NCBI GenBank assembly: GCA_016720145.1
Contig: JADJXV010000026.1
Location: 1 to 64,000 of the forward strand
DNA length: 64,000 nucleotides
Direction of reading: 5' to 3'
Source of the DNA: Ignavibacteria bacterium
GTDB lineage: Bacteria > Bacteroidota > Ignavibacteria > Kapaibacteriales > UBA961
Below the pieces are notes generated by a model. It searched no databases and was not told the origin of the DNA. It saw only the letters and a list, made by a program, of their open reading frames with translations. Position numbers and translations under genes: made by a program. Below are positions 20,097 to 30,006 of this stretch, in pieces (the stretch's first letter is position 1; each line of letters opens with the position of its first letter).

Positions 20097-21254
20097 ATGC
20101 CTCGTGCGTTAATTACTGGAATTACAGGACAAGATGGCTCGTATCTAGCTGAATATCTACTTGCAAAGGGTTATGAAGTTCATGGTATTATTCGAAGAGC
20201 AAGTACTTTCAACACCCACCGTATTGACCATATTTACATTGATCCTCACGAATCCGATGCTAGACTTTTGCTCCATTACGGAGACCTTTCCGACCCTGGA
20301 ATTATAACTGAACTCATGTACACTATCACGCCTGATGAAATCTATCATTTAGCTGCACAGAGTCATGTACGAGTATCATTTGACATGCCCGAATATACAG
20401 GAGATATTACCGGTCTTGGTACGACCAGAATTTTGGAAGCGATGAGAAGAAGCGGTTCTAAATCAAGATTTTATCAAGCTTCCTCATCCGAAATGTTCGG
20501 CTCGGCATTGCCACCCCAATCTGAATCTACTATTTTCCAACCTCAAAGTCCTTACGCCGCTGCGAAGCTGTATGCATACTGGCTTACCGTCAATTACCGA
20601 CATGCATATTCTATGTATGCTTGCAATGGAATTTTATTCAATCATGAAAGTCCTCGCCGCGGTGAGATATTTGTAACTCGTAAAATAACTAGAGCGATAG
20701 CATTTATCCTCTCCGGAAAACAGCATAAAATATTCTTGGGGAATCTCGATTCAAAACGTGATTGGGGATTTGCACCGGAATATGTGGAAATGATGCACTT
20801 GATGTTGCAGCAAGAATCACCCGATGATTATGTCGTCGGAACAGGTGAAAGCTACTCTGTACGCGAATTTATCAATGTTGCATTTGCATATACAGGAGTA
20901 GAAATTGAATGGACAGGTGCAGGAATTGAAACGAAAGGCTTAGTCAAAAGCTGTGATTCCCGATGGAAAAATTTCATAGCAATTGGAGATGTAGTCGTTG
21001 AAATTGACCCACGGTATTTCAGACCTACTGAAGTCGATTATCTGAAAGCCGATATTTCGAAAGCACGTAGGCAACTGGGCTGGGAACCTCGAGTTACCTT
21101 CGAAGATTTAGTTCGTGTGATGATTGATTATGATTTATTACAAGTCGGAATCGTGCCTCCTAAAAAAGGCATAGAAGCTGTCAAGTCCAAAGGGTTTGGG
21201 TGGACGAATCATGAATTTTCACTTGTTGAGGCACTCAAAAATGATATTGGATGA
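20097..21254 (+). CDS. gmd: GDP-mannose 4,6-dehydratase
   Basis: This 385-residue short-chain dehydrogenase/reductase-family enzyme converts GDP-D-mannose to GDP-4-keto-6-deoxy-D-mannose using bound NADP. It has the nucleotide-binding TGITGQDGSYLAEYLL at the N-terminus, the characteristic RRASTFNT loop, SSSEMFG with the catalytic Ser/Glu, and YAAAKLYAYW with the YxxxK pair. The late region RPTEVDYLKAD..LGWEP is also diagnostic. An AAGGA ribosome-binding sequence precedes the ATG. The 3' end overlaps fcl by 14 bp, so the two steps of GDP-fucose synthesis are co-translated. The product of manC (46083-47185) supplies its substrate. Confidence 0.96.
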   Translation: MPRALITGITGQDGSYLAEYLLAKGYEVHGIIRRASTFNTHRIDHIYIDPHESDARLLLHYGDLSDPGIITELMYTITPDEIYHLAAQSHVRVSFDMPEYTGDITGLGTTRILEAMRRSGSKSRFYQASSSEMFGSALPPQSESTIFQPQSPYAAAKLYAYWLTVNYRHAYSMYACNGILFNHESPRRGEIFVTRKITRAIAFILSGKQHKIFLGNLDSKRDWGFAPEYVEMMHLMLQQESPDDYVVGTGESYSVREFINVAFAYTGVEIEWTGAGIETKGLVKSCDSRWKNFIAIGDVVVEIDPRYFRPTEVDYLKADISKARRQLGWEPRVTFEDLVRVMIDYDLLQVGIVPPKKGIEAVKSKGFGWTNHEFSLVEALKNDIG

Positions 21255-22326
21255 TACTGAAAATTTACACCATTTGAACTCGAAAATCTATATTGCCGGT
21301 CATTCCGGGATGGTTGGTTCGGCAATTATGCGTGCTTTACGAAGTAGAGGATATAATAATTTCATCTGTAAATCAAGCAAAGAATTAGACTTGAGAAGAC
21401 AAGCCGAGGTCGAACAATTTTTTGAACAGGAACGCCCAGAATATGTATTTCTCGCTGCTGCGAAGGTAGGTGGAATTGTAGCAAATAACACGTATAAAGC
21501 CGAGTTTATTTACGATAACATGGCGATCGCAATGAATGTGATTCTCTCAGCTTATCGCTTTAGGGTCAAAAAGTTGCTTAATTTAGGCTCATCATGTATT
21601 TACCCGAAGTTCGCGCCTCAGCCCATGGACGAATCAGCCCTACTTACGGGAATATTAGAGCCGACTAACGAACCGTATGCAATTGCAAAGATAGCAGCAA
21701 TTAAGCTATGCAGATATTATAATGAACAATACGGCACAAACTATATCTCAGCAATGCCAACGAATTTATATGGGTTGAATGACAATTACAACTTAGAGAC
21801 TTCTCATGTACTACCGGCACTTTTGCGAAAAATGATCCTAGCTAAGGCATTAAAAGATAATGACTTTGATTTTATTGAGTCTGATGTACTCCGAAATCCA
21901 TTGAGTAGTAGGTTAGAAAACTCGATAGAACCAAAAAATATTCATTCTATTTTCGAGACTCTTGGCGCAGTTGGTATAAGTCCAACAGAAGTAACATTTT
22001 GGGGGAGCGGGAATGTTCGTCGAGAATTTCTCCATGCTGATGACATAGCGAGTGCTTGTGTTTTTTTGATGGAATCCTGTAATGCAAAGCAAATTGGTGA
22101 GTTTGTCAATGTCGGTACAGGTGAGGACATTTCTATCAAAGAGCTCGCACTTCTTGTCAAAAAAATAGTTGGATATAAAGGAAAGTTGAAATTTGACATT
22201 GAAATGCCCGACGGTTCTCCACGTAAATTACTCAACACTTCGCGAATCCAAAAGTTAGGCTGGAAGCCAAGCATTGATCTTCGAGCTGGAATTAAACAGA
22301 CAGTCCAACATTACAAATCACTATGA
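21241..22326 (+). CDS. fcl: GDP-L-fucose synthase
   Basis: This NADPH-dependent epimerase-reductase completes GDP-L-fucose synthesis from the Gmd product. I choose the ATG at 21241, inside the end of gmd, over 21196, giving 361 residues. Visible features are IYIAGHSGMVGSAI (dinucleotide fold), AAAKVGGI, the SSCIYP active-site Ser, and EPYAIAKIAAIKLC with the YxxxK pair. The stretch between HVLPALLRKM and WGSGNVRREFLHADD is about 40 residues longer than in the E. coli enzyme, as in many Bacteroidota homologues. The stop overlaps the next gene in an ATGA. Confidence 0.95.
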   Translation: MILDDTENLHHLNSKIYIAGHSGMVGSAIMRALRSRGYNNFICKSSKELDLRRQAEVEQFFEQERPEYVFLAAAKVGGIVANNTYKAEFIYDNMAIAMNVILSAYRFRVKKLLNLGSSCIYPKFAPQPMDESALLTGILEPTNEPYAIAKIAAIKLCRYYNEQYGTNYISAMPTNLYGLNDNYNLETSHVLPALLRKMILAKALKDNDFDFIESDVLRNPLSSRLENSIEPKNIHSIFETLGAVGISPTEVTFWGSGNVRREFLHADDIASACVFLMESCNAKQIGEFVNVGTGEDISIKELALLVKKIVGYKGKLKFDIEMPDGSPRKLLNTSRIQKLGWKPSIDLRAGIKQTVQHYKSL

Positions 22327-22958
22327 AATCAATTGTAATTCTTGGTGCCGGAGGGTTTGCACGAGAACTCATGTGGTTGATTGAATCAATCGGAAATTGG
22401 AAAATATTGGGGTTCATCAGATCAGAATCTCAAGGGGAAATAACAGAACTTCATGGCTATCGCAATTATCCGACAATTGGATTTTTTACGAAAGATTACC
22501 CAAATTATGCTGATATATATTTTTGCTTAGGTGCCGGATCTCCGAAAGTTAAGGAGTCGATGGATTACGAAGCACGCGCCTATGGATTGGTACCCTGTCC
22601 GGCATTGGTACATCCTGACGTGAAGCTTCATCCATCAATCCAGCTTTCTGAAAATGTAGTACTCTGTGAAGGTGCTAGTCTAACTGTAGATATTACAATT
22701 GGTTATGGTACGATGCTGAATCTTCATTGTACGGTAGGGCATGATACAAAAATTGGAGACTTTTGTACATTCAGCCCCGGCGTCCATTTATCGGGAAATG
22801 TAGTGGTTGAAAATAATGTCGAATGCGGAACGAATTCCTCGGTACTTCCATACTGTACACTCGGTGTCGGATGTGTACTTGGTGCGGGCGCTGTCGCAGT
22901 GAAATCTATACCGGCTGGAGTTGTGGCAGTTGGTATTCCAGCCAAACAAAAGGGTTGA
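22323..22958 (+). CDS. NeuD/PglD-family sugar O- or N-acyltransferase
   Basis: The 211-residue product has an N-terminal Rossmann-like segment (IVILGAGGFARELMWLIE) and a C-terminal left-handed beta-helix built of hexapeptide repeats (for example IGDFCTFSPGVHLSGNVVVENNVECGTNSSVLP). This is the two-domain layout of NeuD/PglD acetyltransferases, which acetylate nucleotide-activated sugars. The gene overlaps fcl by 4 bp (ATGA), so it is the third gene of the GDP-fucose operon. I infer acetylation of a sugar in the same surface glycan. The exact substrate is unknown. Confidence 0.85.
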   Translation: MKSIVILGAGGFARELMWLIESIGNWKILGFIRSESQGEITELHGYRNYPTIGFFTKDYPNYADIYFCLGAGSPKVKESMDYEARAYGLVPCPALVHPDVKLHPSIQLSENVVLCEGASLTVDITIGYGTMLNLHCTVGHDTKIGDFCTFSPGVHLSGNVVVENNVECGTNSSVLPYCTLGVGCVLGAGAVAVKSIPAGVVAVGIPAKQKG

Positions 22959-22988
22959 AATCATTCTCAATATTTTTAAGGGATAAAT

Positions 22989-25700
22989 ATGAAAATTAGG
23001 TACTCTTCTGTCGTAATGTTGATAATTATACTCTTCGTCGGTACAGCGCAAGCCCAGTCTATATTTAATCCTGTAGAGTTTACGAATCGTAAACTTGGTC
23101 TGCTTAATGATGCAAGTGCAGTCGGATGGAATCCTGCATTACTTGGAATCAATGATAACTTTGATGCTGTCATCGGCGCAACGTTACTTCCATCGGGCAA
23201 ACTTAGCGGTAACTATAGTGCTTTTATGAAGATATGGAAATTAGGAATTGGATATATACCTGAAAAGGATAATCTACCACAAAATATTTATTTTGGATTT
23301 GGAGTTCCAATAATTGAAGATTATTTATGGCTTGGTGCATCGGTACGAAACACTGAATTCTCCTTTAATTCAATGCGTTATGCACTCTCAGGAATATACA
23401 GTATACGTCCTAACTTATTAGTATCAGCAGGCTTGGGTACGGTGAACGAAGACCCGACCAATAAGCCAACATTTGACGTAAGCACCAGCTATGCTCCACT
23501 CTTTTGGCTTACTTTTCGTGCTGCTACTACATATTCACCGAATTCTATTTTCGCCGGTCAATCAACGAATTCATCTGTTGGAGGTGATATCGGTCTCCTT
23601 GATAATGACTTGATAGTGAGCTATAATTATCAGCCCGAGCAGCAATTCTCACGCATCGGACTCGAATTAAAATTGGGCTCGATTACTATCGGTACTCTCA
23701 ATAACCTTTCGTCTAATTATAATGGCGGTACATTATTGGTACGATTCGGTTCTGATGAAGATCAAAATCTCAGCGGTGCTGTAGGTCGAGGACGTGGTAG
23801 TCTCTCCGGAGGAGGGCGTGGCAGTGATGCTGATTGTAATCCTAGAGCTATTAAATGGCCGGCTACTTCGAAAGATTCACCTGAACTCGTCATATCCACA
23901 ATGCGTATGTCAAGTAATAGCGAATATACTGATTTAGTGAATGAAATTTTATCTCTATCACCGACCCCGAATACGATTTTCGATTCTATTCAGCAAAAAT
24001 ATTACTCGAAATATACTCCTAAGTCAACTGTTGCCGGTAAAATACAGAATGCGATTATTACTCGTGAAGTCGAAAAAGTGTTACTTTTAGATGAACAAAC
24101 CACACAAACGATTACCACTTCAACAGTGCAAGTGAAGGATCAATTCGGTCGTAACGTTTCAGGACTCACCAAAAAGAATTTTTCATTAACCGACACTAAC
24201 AGAACAATTGTTTCACTTTCCCAAACTACAGCGAAAACTTTAGTTCAGGCAGATATAGTGCTGCTAATGGACTGTTCTGGAAGTATGAGCGATGAAATAC
24301 AATCAATACGAACCAATGTAGATAATTTTGTCAAATCATTATCACTCCGAGGAATTGACTATCGAATTGGAGGTATTCTTTATGGGGAGGAAATTTATTC
24401 TACGCTCGAACCAACAACTTCCGTTGATGAATTCTCAAAATTCTTCTTGGATGCATCAGCCAGAGGACGAGATGAAGTGACTTCAACCGCGATTCATGAA
24501 GCAACGACTATGAATTTCCGCCCAAATGCACAGCGTATATTTATATTGATTACTGATGACTGCTCGATACAAGATAATGGCGACTTTTCCGAACCATCTC
24601 TCACACGTGAAATGTGGAATGTGGGAGCAAAGCTGTATTCGGTCAGTAATCCCAATAATCATAACGGAGCGATAATGACGCGCCTGTCACTCGGTCGTGA
24701 CTACAATATATTAAAGCCGTTTACAACAATTCTCGATGATATAAGCGGAGATATCACGACAACCTATCAGTTGGTCTCAAGACCTAAAGAAAAGGTATAT
24801 GTTGCACCGCCAAAAATTACTTTTTTACGTGGAACAGTGACAGGTGAGGATGGTACAAAGCTTGATGGAACACTTACTTTTTTGTCCAAAGATAAGTCGA
24901 ACCCTTTAACTATTCATTCTGATAAATTCAATGGTGAATATGAAACACAGATTACAGAAGGAAAAATCTATGATGCTAGTGTTTCAAGTACAGGTTTTAT
25001 TACGGCTACAGATATTGTAAATTTAGTCGCTACCCGAAAAGGGGACACAGTCGTCAAGGATTTTGTCCTTAAATTCCCTGTTACTACTCTATACGGCAAG
25101 CTGACTGACCAGGCCGGAATGCCGAAAGTCGGTACTATTACGATTGAAGATGCCGTTACCCTTGAAATTGTTAAAAAAATTAAAACTGATACATCCGGTA
25201 ATTATTCGTTACCCATCAAAGAAGGGAAAGAATATCGCTTAACTGCTGCTTTGCCTGATTATGTGGCGACGACTGTCGAGGCAGATTTACGATCGTCCAA
25301 GCGCGGCGATAATATTAAGAAAGATCTTATGGTGACAGCAATTACGGTAGCAATCGAACAAGGCATGACCTTCACACTCAAGAATATATTTTTCGATTCA
25401 GGCAAATGGGATTTACGTCCGGAGAGTGAGCCGGAAATTGAAAAATTACGAAAATTCATGCTTGAAAATAAATCTGTTCGTGTTGAAATCGGAGCACATA
25501 CAGATGCAATTGGAAAGGATGAAGCAAATCGAATTCTATCGGAAAAACGTGCTCAATCTGTGATGAACTCACTCGCTTCAACAATTGAAATCAGTAGAAT
25601 GGTTGCTATTGGATATGGAGAAACAAAGCCAAAGGCATCAAATGATACCGACGAAGGACGAGCACAAAACAGACGAGTAGAGTTTAAATTAATTAAATAA
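22989..25700 (+). CDS. Outer-membrane fusion protein: barrel-like region, vWA, carboxypeptidase-regulatory-like repeats, OmpA
   Basis: This 903-residue secreted protein begins with a signal peptide (residues 1-22, ending AQA). Residues about 25-270 have alternating beta strands, many aromatic ends and a Gly/Arg-rich end, suggesting an outer-membrane barrel-like region. A von Willebrand A domain follows, with a MIDAS motif DCSGSMS at about 427-433. Two beta-sandwich repeats of the carboxypeptidase-regulatory type start near 613 and 700. The C-terminus (about 794-903) is an OmpA peptidoglycan-binding domain with IFFDSGKWDL, VEIGAHTDAIG and NRRVEFKL. It probably spans the outer membrane and grips peptidoglycan, with the metal-dependent vWA site binding a partner. 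A perfect 10-bp hairpin follows at 25708-25735. Confidence 0.8.
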   Translation: MKIRYSSVVMLIIILFVGTAQAQSIFNPVEFTNRKLGLLNDASAVGWNPALLGINDNFDAVIGATLLPSGKLSGNYSAFMKIWKLGIGYIPEKDNLPQNIYFGFGVPIIEDYLWLGASVRNTEFSFNSMRYALSGIYSIRPNLLVSAGLGTVNEDPTNKPTFDVSTSYAPLFWLTFRAATTYSPNSIFAGQSTNSSVGGDIGLLDNDLIVSYNYQPEQQFSRIGLELKLGSITIGTLNNLSSNYNGGTLLVRFGSDEDQNLSGAVGRGRGSLSGGGRGSDADCNPRAIKWPATSKDSPELVISTMRMSSNSEYTDLVNEILSLSPTPNTIFDSIQQKYYSKYTPKSTVAGKIQNAIITREVEKVLLLDEQTTQTITTSTVQVKDQFGRNVSGLTKKNFSLTDTNRTIVSLSQTTAKTLVQADIVLLMDCSGSMSDEIQSIRTNVDNFVKSLSLRGIDYRIGGILYGEEIYSTLEPTTSVDEFSKFFLDASARGRDEVTSTAIHEATTMNFRPNAQRIFILITDDCSIQDNGDFSEPSLTREMWNVGAKLYSVSNPNNHNGAIMTRLSLGRDYNILKPFTTILDDISGDITTTYQLVSRPKEKVYVAPPKITFLRGTVTGEDGTKLDGTLTFLSKDKSNPLTIHSDKFNGEYETQITEGKIYDASVSSTGFITATDIVNLVATRKGDTVVKDFVLKFPVTTLYGKLTDQAGMPKVGTITIEDAVTLEIVKKIKTDTSGNYSLPIKEGKEYRLTAALPDYVATTVEADLRSSKRGDNIKKDLMVTAITVAIEQGMTFTLKNIFFDSGKWDLRPESEPEIEKLRKFMLENKSVRVEIGAHTDAIGKDEANRILSEKRAQSVMNSLASTIEISRMVAIGYGETKPKASNDTDEGRAQNRRVEFKLIK

Positions 25701-25707
25701 AATGATG

Positions 25708-25735
25708 ACAACTATTTGGATGATTAAATAGTTGT
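25708..25735 (+). terminator. Hairpin after the OmpA fusion gene, weak terminator candidate
   Basis: ACAACTATTT (25708-25717) and AAATAGTTGT (25726-25735) form a perfect 10-bp stem around an 8-nt loop, 8 bp after the stop codon. The stem is AT-rich and there is no T-tract, so termination would be weak. It could instead act in mRNA stability. Confidence 0.4.
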
Positions 25736-25809
25736 AATGTATTAGCATAACTGATAAAATAGAATTGATCTACAGTATAAGATCATATTGTTCATAATTT
25801 AGGATTTAC

Positions 25810-27359
25810 ATGAAAGATTTCACAAACGAGATATATTTAGATTTCACTCAACCTGAAATCGCAACAAAGCAACGCAAAGCACTCGATAGAGTTCGTGAAG
25901 CATTTGGCAAAGAATACCCCAACATAATTAACGGACAAAAAGTTGTAACTATTGGTAAAACAAATTCAATCAATCCGGCTAATATAGATGAAACTATTGG
26001 TGTATTTCAAAAATCCGGAAAAGATGATGCTGAGCTCGCAATGCAAGCTGCCCTAGCTGCTTTTGAATCGTGGAAAAATATACCGATGAAAAAGCGTGCT
26101 GATTATTTATTTAAGGCTGCAAATGTCATCCGTAAACGAAGACTTGAAATTAATGCTTGGATGATTTCAGAAGTTGGAAAAAATTATCTAGAAGCTGATG
26201 CTGATACTTGTGAAGCTATTGATTTTCTTGATTTTTATGCACGTGAAGCTTTACGTTACGGAGGGAAGCAGCCTATTATTCCGATAATAGGCGAAAAAAA
26301 TGAAATGATTTACTTGCCTCTTGGAGTGGGCGTCGTGATTCCTCCATGGAATTTCCCATTTGCGATATTAGTCGGTATGAGCGCGGCAGCAATTGTATGT
26401 GGTAATACTGTAGTGTTAAAACCATCATCTGACTCTCAATGATGGGCTGGATTTTCTCGGAAATAATGCGAGAAATCGGTTTGCCGGACGGCGTGTTGAA
26501 TTTCTTAGTGGCCAGCGGTGCAGAAGCTGGAGACTACTTGGTACAGCATCCCAAAACACGTTTTATATCATTTACAGGTTCAATGGAAGTAGGACTGAGA
26601 ATTAACGAACTTGCGGCAAAAGCAATGCCCGGACAAATTTGGATTAAGCGTGTCGTGGCTGAAATGGGCGGCAAAGATTCTATCGTCGTTGATTCAGAAA
26701 CAGACATTGAAATTGCAGTAAAAGGTGTAGTAGCAGCTGCATTTGGGTTCCAAGGGCAGAAATGCTCGGCTTGTTCTAGAGTAATTGTCGATAAGTCAAT
26801 TTACGATAAATTTACGAAGAAACTTGCAAAAGCAGTGTCGCAGCTTCAGGTGGATAATCCAATAACGGATTCATTCTGTGGACCCGTAGTTTCTGCAAAA
26901 GCTGAGAAATCAATTTTGAATTATATTGAAATTGGCAAACAAGAAGGAAAGCTTCTTAATGGTGGCAATAAAATAGAAGGTAGAAACGGATATTATATCG
27001 AGCCAACCGTTTTTGCTGATATTGCACCAACGGCTCGATTAGCGCAGGAGGAAATATTTGGACCGGTGCTCGCTGTAATTAAGTCTGAAAATTTTGAAGA
27101 CGGACTTGCGATTGCCAACAACACAATTTATGGCTTAACCGGGGCAGTTTATACAGATAATAAAGAAAAACTTGAGCGTGCTAGACGTGATTTTTTCGTA
27201 GGAAATCTCTATTTAAATCGTAAATGTACCGGTGCTTTAGTGGGTGGAAATCCATTTGGAGGATTCAACATGAGCGGTACAGACTCCAAAGCTGGGGGAA
27301 GAGATTACTTATTGTTGTTTTTGCAAGCCAAGTCGATTAGTGAAAAAATCAAAAAGTAA
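25810..27359 (+). CDS. 1-pyrroline-5-carboxylate dehydrogenase, one frameshift
   Basis: Two frames (25810-26442 and 26439-27359) form one aldehyde dehydrogenase of about 516 residues. A missing base at about 26437 (CTCTCAATG where CTCTCCAATG is expected) restores LKPSSDSPMMGWIF. Key residues are visible: the PWNFPFAI cofactor loop, FTGS, the general base in EMGGKDSIVVD, and the catalytic Cys in FQGQKCSACSR. The last of these, with an N-terminal YPNIINGQKV, fits the RocA/PruA group that oxidises glutamate-gamma-semialdehyde to glutamate in proline and ornithine breakdown. No proline dehydrogenase is adjacent. The shift is probably a sequence error. Confidence 0.88.
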
Positions 27360-27536
27360 TATGGCGGTTATATAGGTATAGAATATTAGTACTTACTGAC
27401 AAAATCTAATTGAAAAAACAATCCGATGAATTTAACACTCAGCCAGATGTGAGTTTAATTAGAAAATAATATGAAAATTGTAAGCTAATTTCAATGTAAT
27501 TTTACGTTTTAAAAAAATACGTCAATTATATCTTAT

Positions 27537-28900
27537 ATGGATAAAAGTACTTCCACTTCGACTTTTAAAGTATTGATCGTCGATGACGAACGAGTCAGTA
27601 GGACTGTTCTGTCTCGTTTTGTAACCAAAAAATTCCCTTTTTGTAAAGTACTCGAAGCTGAAAACGGTCTCGATGGTCTGCAACTCATCAATCAAGAATC
27701 TCCTGATGTGGTGTTTCTTGATCTCCGCATGCCAATTATGAATGGGGTTGAGATGTTGGAGGTGATGCGAAAAATTCCGACACGATTGACTATTCCAGTT
27801 GTAATTACTTCAGCCGTACAAGAAAAATCAATCGTTTTACGCCTTAATCAGCTTGGTGTTATGGAGTATTTACTCAAGCCGTTTGATGTGGCCTCGGTAT
27901 TTGCGCGAATTAGTAAAATGTTTAAAACAATTCGTGAAACAAAGGAAAGCAAAGAAAGTGTAGCTAATAGTTATAATAGTATTGATAATGTATTACAAAA
28001 GGAATTAATCCACAAAATTTTGCTTATTGATGATGATCTATCTTTTCAGATGTTTTTTTCATCGATGATTGGAAACAGATGTGAGGTAGTCCTCTGTGAC
28101 AATGGAGACAGTGCATACAAGCATATACTCAGAGACGGTATGATCACTGATGTATGTATTTCTGATAAGTTAGTTGATGGGGGGAGAATACCTCAAAATC
28201 AAAAAGTCGGACTCCAAAATTTACATTTTTTAGCCAAAAACTCAAGGATATCAAGCGTTCTCCTACTGTCCGTGTGCATCTTTGTGCGGAGCGAGATGGA
28301 TTGAACGAAGATGAGAAAAAGTATTTCGACGGAATTATCAAAAGAACGTATGTACAAAAGCAATTTCTCGAGTCATTATTGAAAATAGTTTTTGAAGATG
28401 ATTCAAGAGAAGGTGCATTCAGACATGCAGTTGCTAATCGATTTAACGACAAAATACAAGCAGCATTAATTTCTGAATTACCCTCTTTCATCAAAGAAAA
28501 TATAGCGTTTTTGGATGGACAAGTATCACCGACTATTGCCAATGAGCATGCCGAAGAAATTTCAATAAAAGCTACAAAGGGAAAAATTGATATATCAGTT
28601 ACCATTGAGGGTAATAGAGAAAATTTTGGAAAGCTTGCCGTTCTTGGAGGAGATACTCGATATTTTGAACATCATAGAAAACATCAGATTTTCCAAAGTG
28701 TTTTGACCGCAATATCGTCGATTTTTGTTGACCTGCTCAAGCAATTTGATTATCATGCAGATGTTGATTTCATGCCCAAAACACGCGATTCTGTACATTC
28801 TCGAAGAGTTCTGATTTTTAATTTCCCGTTTTTGTTGGCTACCGGCGAACAATTTGTATGCTGTATATGGTTCAACGACTTCGAAGACAATCCAATATAA
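27537..28900 (+). CDS. Two-receiver response regulator with unknown C-terminal region, frameshifted
   Basis: Two frames (27537-28304 and 28274-28900) join into about 450 residues. The first receiver domain (residues about 9-130) is complete: acidic pair IVDDE, phosphoacceptor in FLDLRMP, and the conserved Lys in LKPF. A second receiver starts near residue 158 (ILLIDDD) with CISDK at the phospho-Asp position. The frame is lost after the G6 run at 28179-28184 and regained by about 28225, where KLKDIKRSPTVRVHLCAERDG reads through. The C-terminal 170 residues match no output domain I know and contain no helix-turn-helix, so it may signal through protein contacts. No histidine kinase is adjacent. 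Confidence 0.7.
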
Positions 28901-29157
28901 CTATTTGATGTTTGCGTCGTGCTGATATAGTAGAATTGTTGAAATTGAGAATATTTAAAAACAACTTATACTCCAATTCTACTTACTGAAATTAATTCTA
29001 TAAATACGTAATTAGGTGATGATAAAAGCAGTATTGTTATTATTAATAGCAGTATTGTTTTTATTATATAGCATCATTGACTATTGTCACAAGTGTTGTC
29101 CTATCGGATATCCATCGTTATACCGACTGATGTAATAATCCACTAAAAAAAATAGTG
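28901..29157. other. Non-coding gap with an imperfect 20-bp tandem duplication
   Basis: No gene is seen between the receiver protein and the ribosomal operon promoter. AGCAGTATTGTTATTATTAAT and a near copy AGCAGTATTGTTTTTATTATA lie back to back at about 29028-29068. The significance is unknown. Confidence 0.4.
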
Positions 29158-29189
29158 TTTGGCTATGAGCGGTTTAAGGCGTATTTTTG
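29158..29189 (+). promoter_or_regulatory. Bacteroidota-type promoter for the L31/S18 operon
   Basis: TTTG at 29158-29161 and TATTTTTG at 29182-29189 are separated by exactly 20 bp, an ideal match to the TTTG/TAnnTTTG pattern. Transcription would begin about 7 bp downstream, leaving a short leader before the ATG at 29235. Confidence 0.65.
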
Positions 29190-29234
29190 CAGTTCTTAAT
29201 CGTTCAACCCCCCTCAAATTCAGGAGTTTTTCTC

Positions 29235-29408
29235 ATGGCAAAGCAACAAACCTTCGGTGACAAGCTGAAGAAAAAAGCTGTCGATTCTCGTATTAATGTT
29301 AAGATAATTAAGGGCTTCCGTTCAGATAAAGGTTCTATAAAATTTGTAGAGCGTTTTGTAAAAGTGAATGATTTAGCTGAAGTAGATAAAATTGATATTT
29401 CCAAATAA
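29235..29408 (+). CDS. Small basic protein at the head of the L31/S18 operon
   Basis: This 57-residue Lys-rich protein (MAKQQTFGDKLKKKAVDSR, then KGFRSDKGSIKFVERFVKV) starts at the ATG at 29235 behind AGGAG, which is a better start than 29187. The start MAKxxTF and the RSDKGS..F.E pattern resemble the small DUF4295-like proteins that accompany ribosomal proteins in Bacteroidota. I cannot confirm family membership by eye. Size, charge and position 23 bp before rpmE suggest a ribosome-associated role. Confidence 0.65.
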   Translation: MAKQQTFGDKLKKKAVDSRINVKIIKGFRSDKGSIKFVERFVKVNDLAEVDKIDISK

Positions 29409-29431
29409 GGTATCGTAAAGGAACAGTTATA

Positions 29432-29671
29432 ATGAAAAAAGGTATTCATCCCTATTATCAGCAAGTAGAAGTAGTCATGACAGACGGTTCGGTGTTTCAC
29501 ACACGGTCTTGCTATAAAGGTGAAAAAATGGTTCTCGAAATTGACTCAAAAAGTCATCCGTTTTTTACGGGTAAACAAATGTTAATTGATACTGCCGGAC
29601 GGGTAGAGCGATTTAACAAACGCTTTGAAAAAACAAAAGCTATTAAAGATTCAAAGGAAACAACGAAATGA
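29432..29671 (+). CDS. rpmE: 50S ribosomal protein L31
   Basis: This 79-residue large-subunit protein begins MKKGIHPYYQQVEVVMTDGS and has the L31 hallmark SHPFFTGKQMLIDTAGRVERFNKRF. The four zinc-binding cysteines of the classic C+ form are missing (only C28 remains), so it is a zinc-independent type. It overlaps rpsR by the ATGA at 29668-29671, so the two are translationally coupled. Confidence 0.93.
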   Translation: MKKGIHPYYQQVEVVMTDGSVFHTRSCYKGEKMVLEIDSKSHPFFTGKQMLIDTAGRVERFNKRFEKTKAIKDSKETTK

Positions 29672-29973
29672 GACAACAAGGATTTAGCCCTAATAATGCC
29701 GGTGGGAGAAATGGAGTAAACAATCCGTTCGCACCTGCAGGTCGAAATAAACAACGCACACCTCTCAAGAAGAAAAACAACCCAATGGGAGAAAATCGAA
29801 CAATCGATTATCTCGATCCAAAGTCTTTATTGAGATTCATTAATGACCAAGGAAAAATTTTGCCTCGACGTATTACCGGCGTCAATGCATATCAGCAACG
29901 ACAGATTTGTAAAGCAATTAAGTATGCGCGTCATTTAGCGTTACTGCCATTTGTGACACAAGATGTTCGTTAA
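29668..29973 (+). CDS. rpsR: 30S ribosomal protein S18
   Basis: This small-subunit protein binds next to S6 on 16S rRNA. The conserved core YLDPKSLLRFINDQGKILPRRITGVNAYQQRQICKAIKYARHLALLPF fills residues about 48-97. It is preceded by a basic, Asn/Gly-rich extension of about 45 residues that makes this protein (101 residues) longer than the usual 75-85. It is last in the operon and followed 33 bp later by a strong terminator. Confidence 0.95.
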   Translation: MRQQGFSPNNAGGRNGVNNPFAPAGRNKQRTPLKKKNNPMGENRTIDYLDPKSLLRFINDQGKILPRRITGVNAYQQRQICKAIKYARHLALLPFVTQDVR

Positions 29974-30006
29974 ATAGTAGCGGAACTACCTTGAAAAATA
30001 TCTATT

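Noticed and set aside
21196..21240. Upstream start for fcl
   Set aside because: It would lengthen the overlap with gmd to 59 bp and add residues before the conserved N-terminus. The ATG at 21241 is better placed.
28144..28605. 153-codon minus-strand frame opposite the receiver protein
   Set aside because: Antisense shadow. The plus strand carries conserved receiver and downstream sequence.
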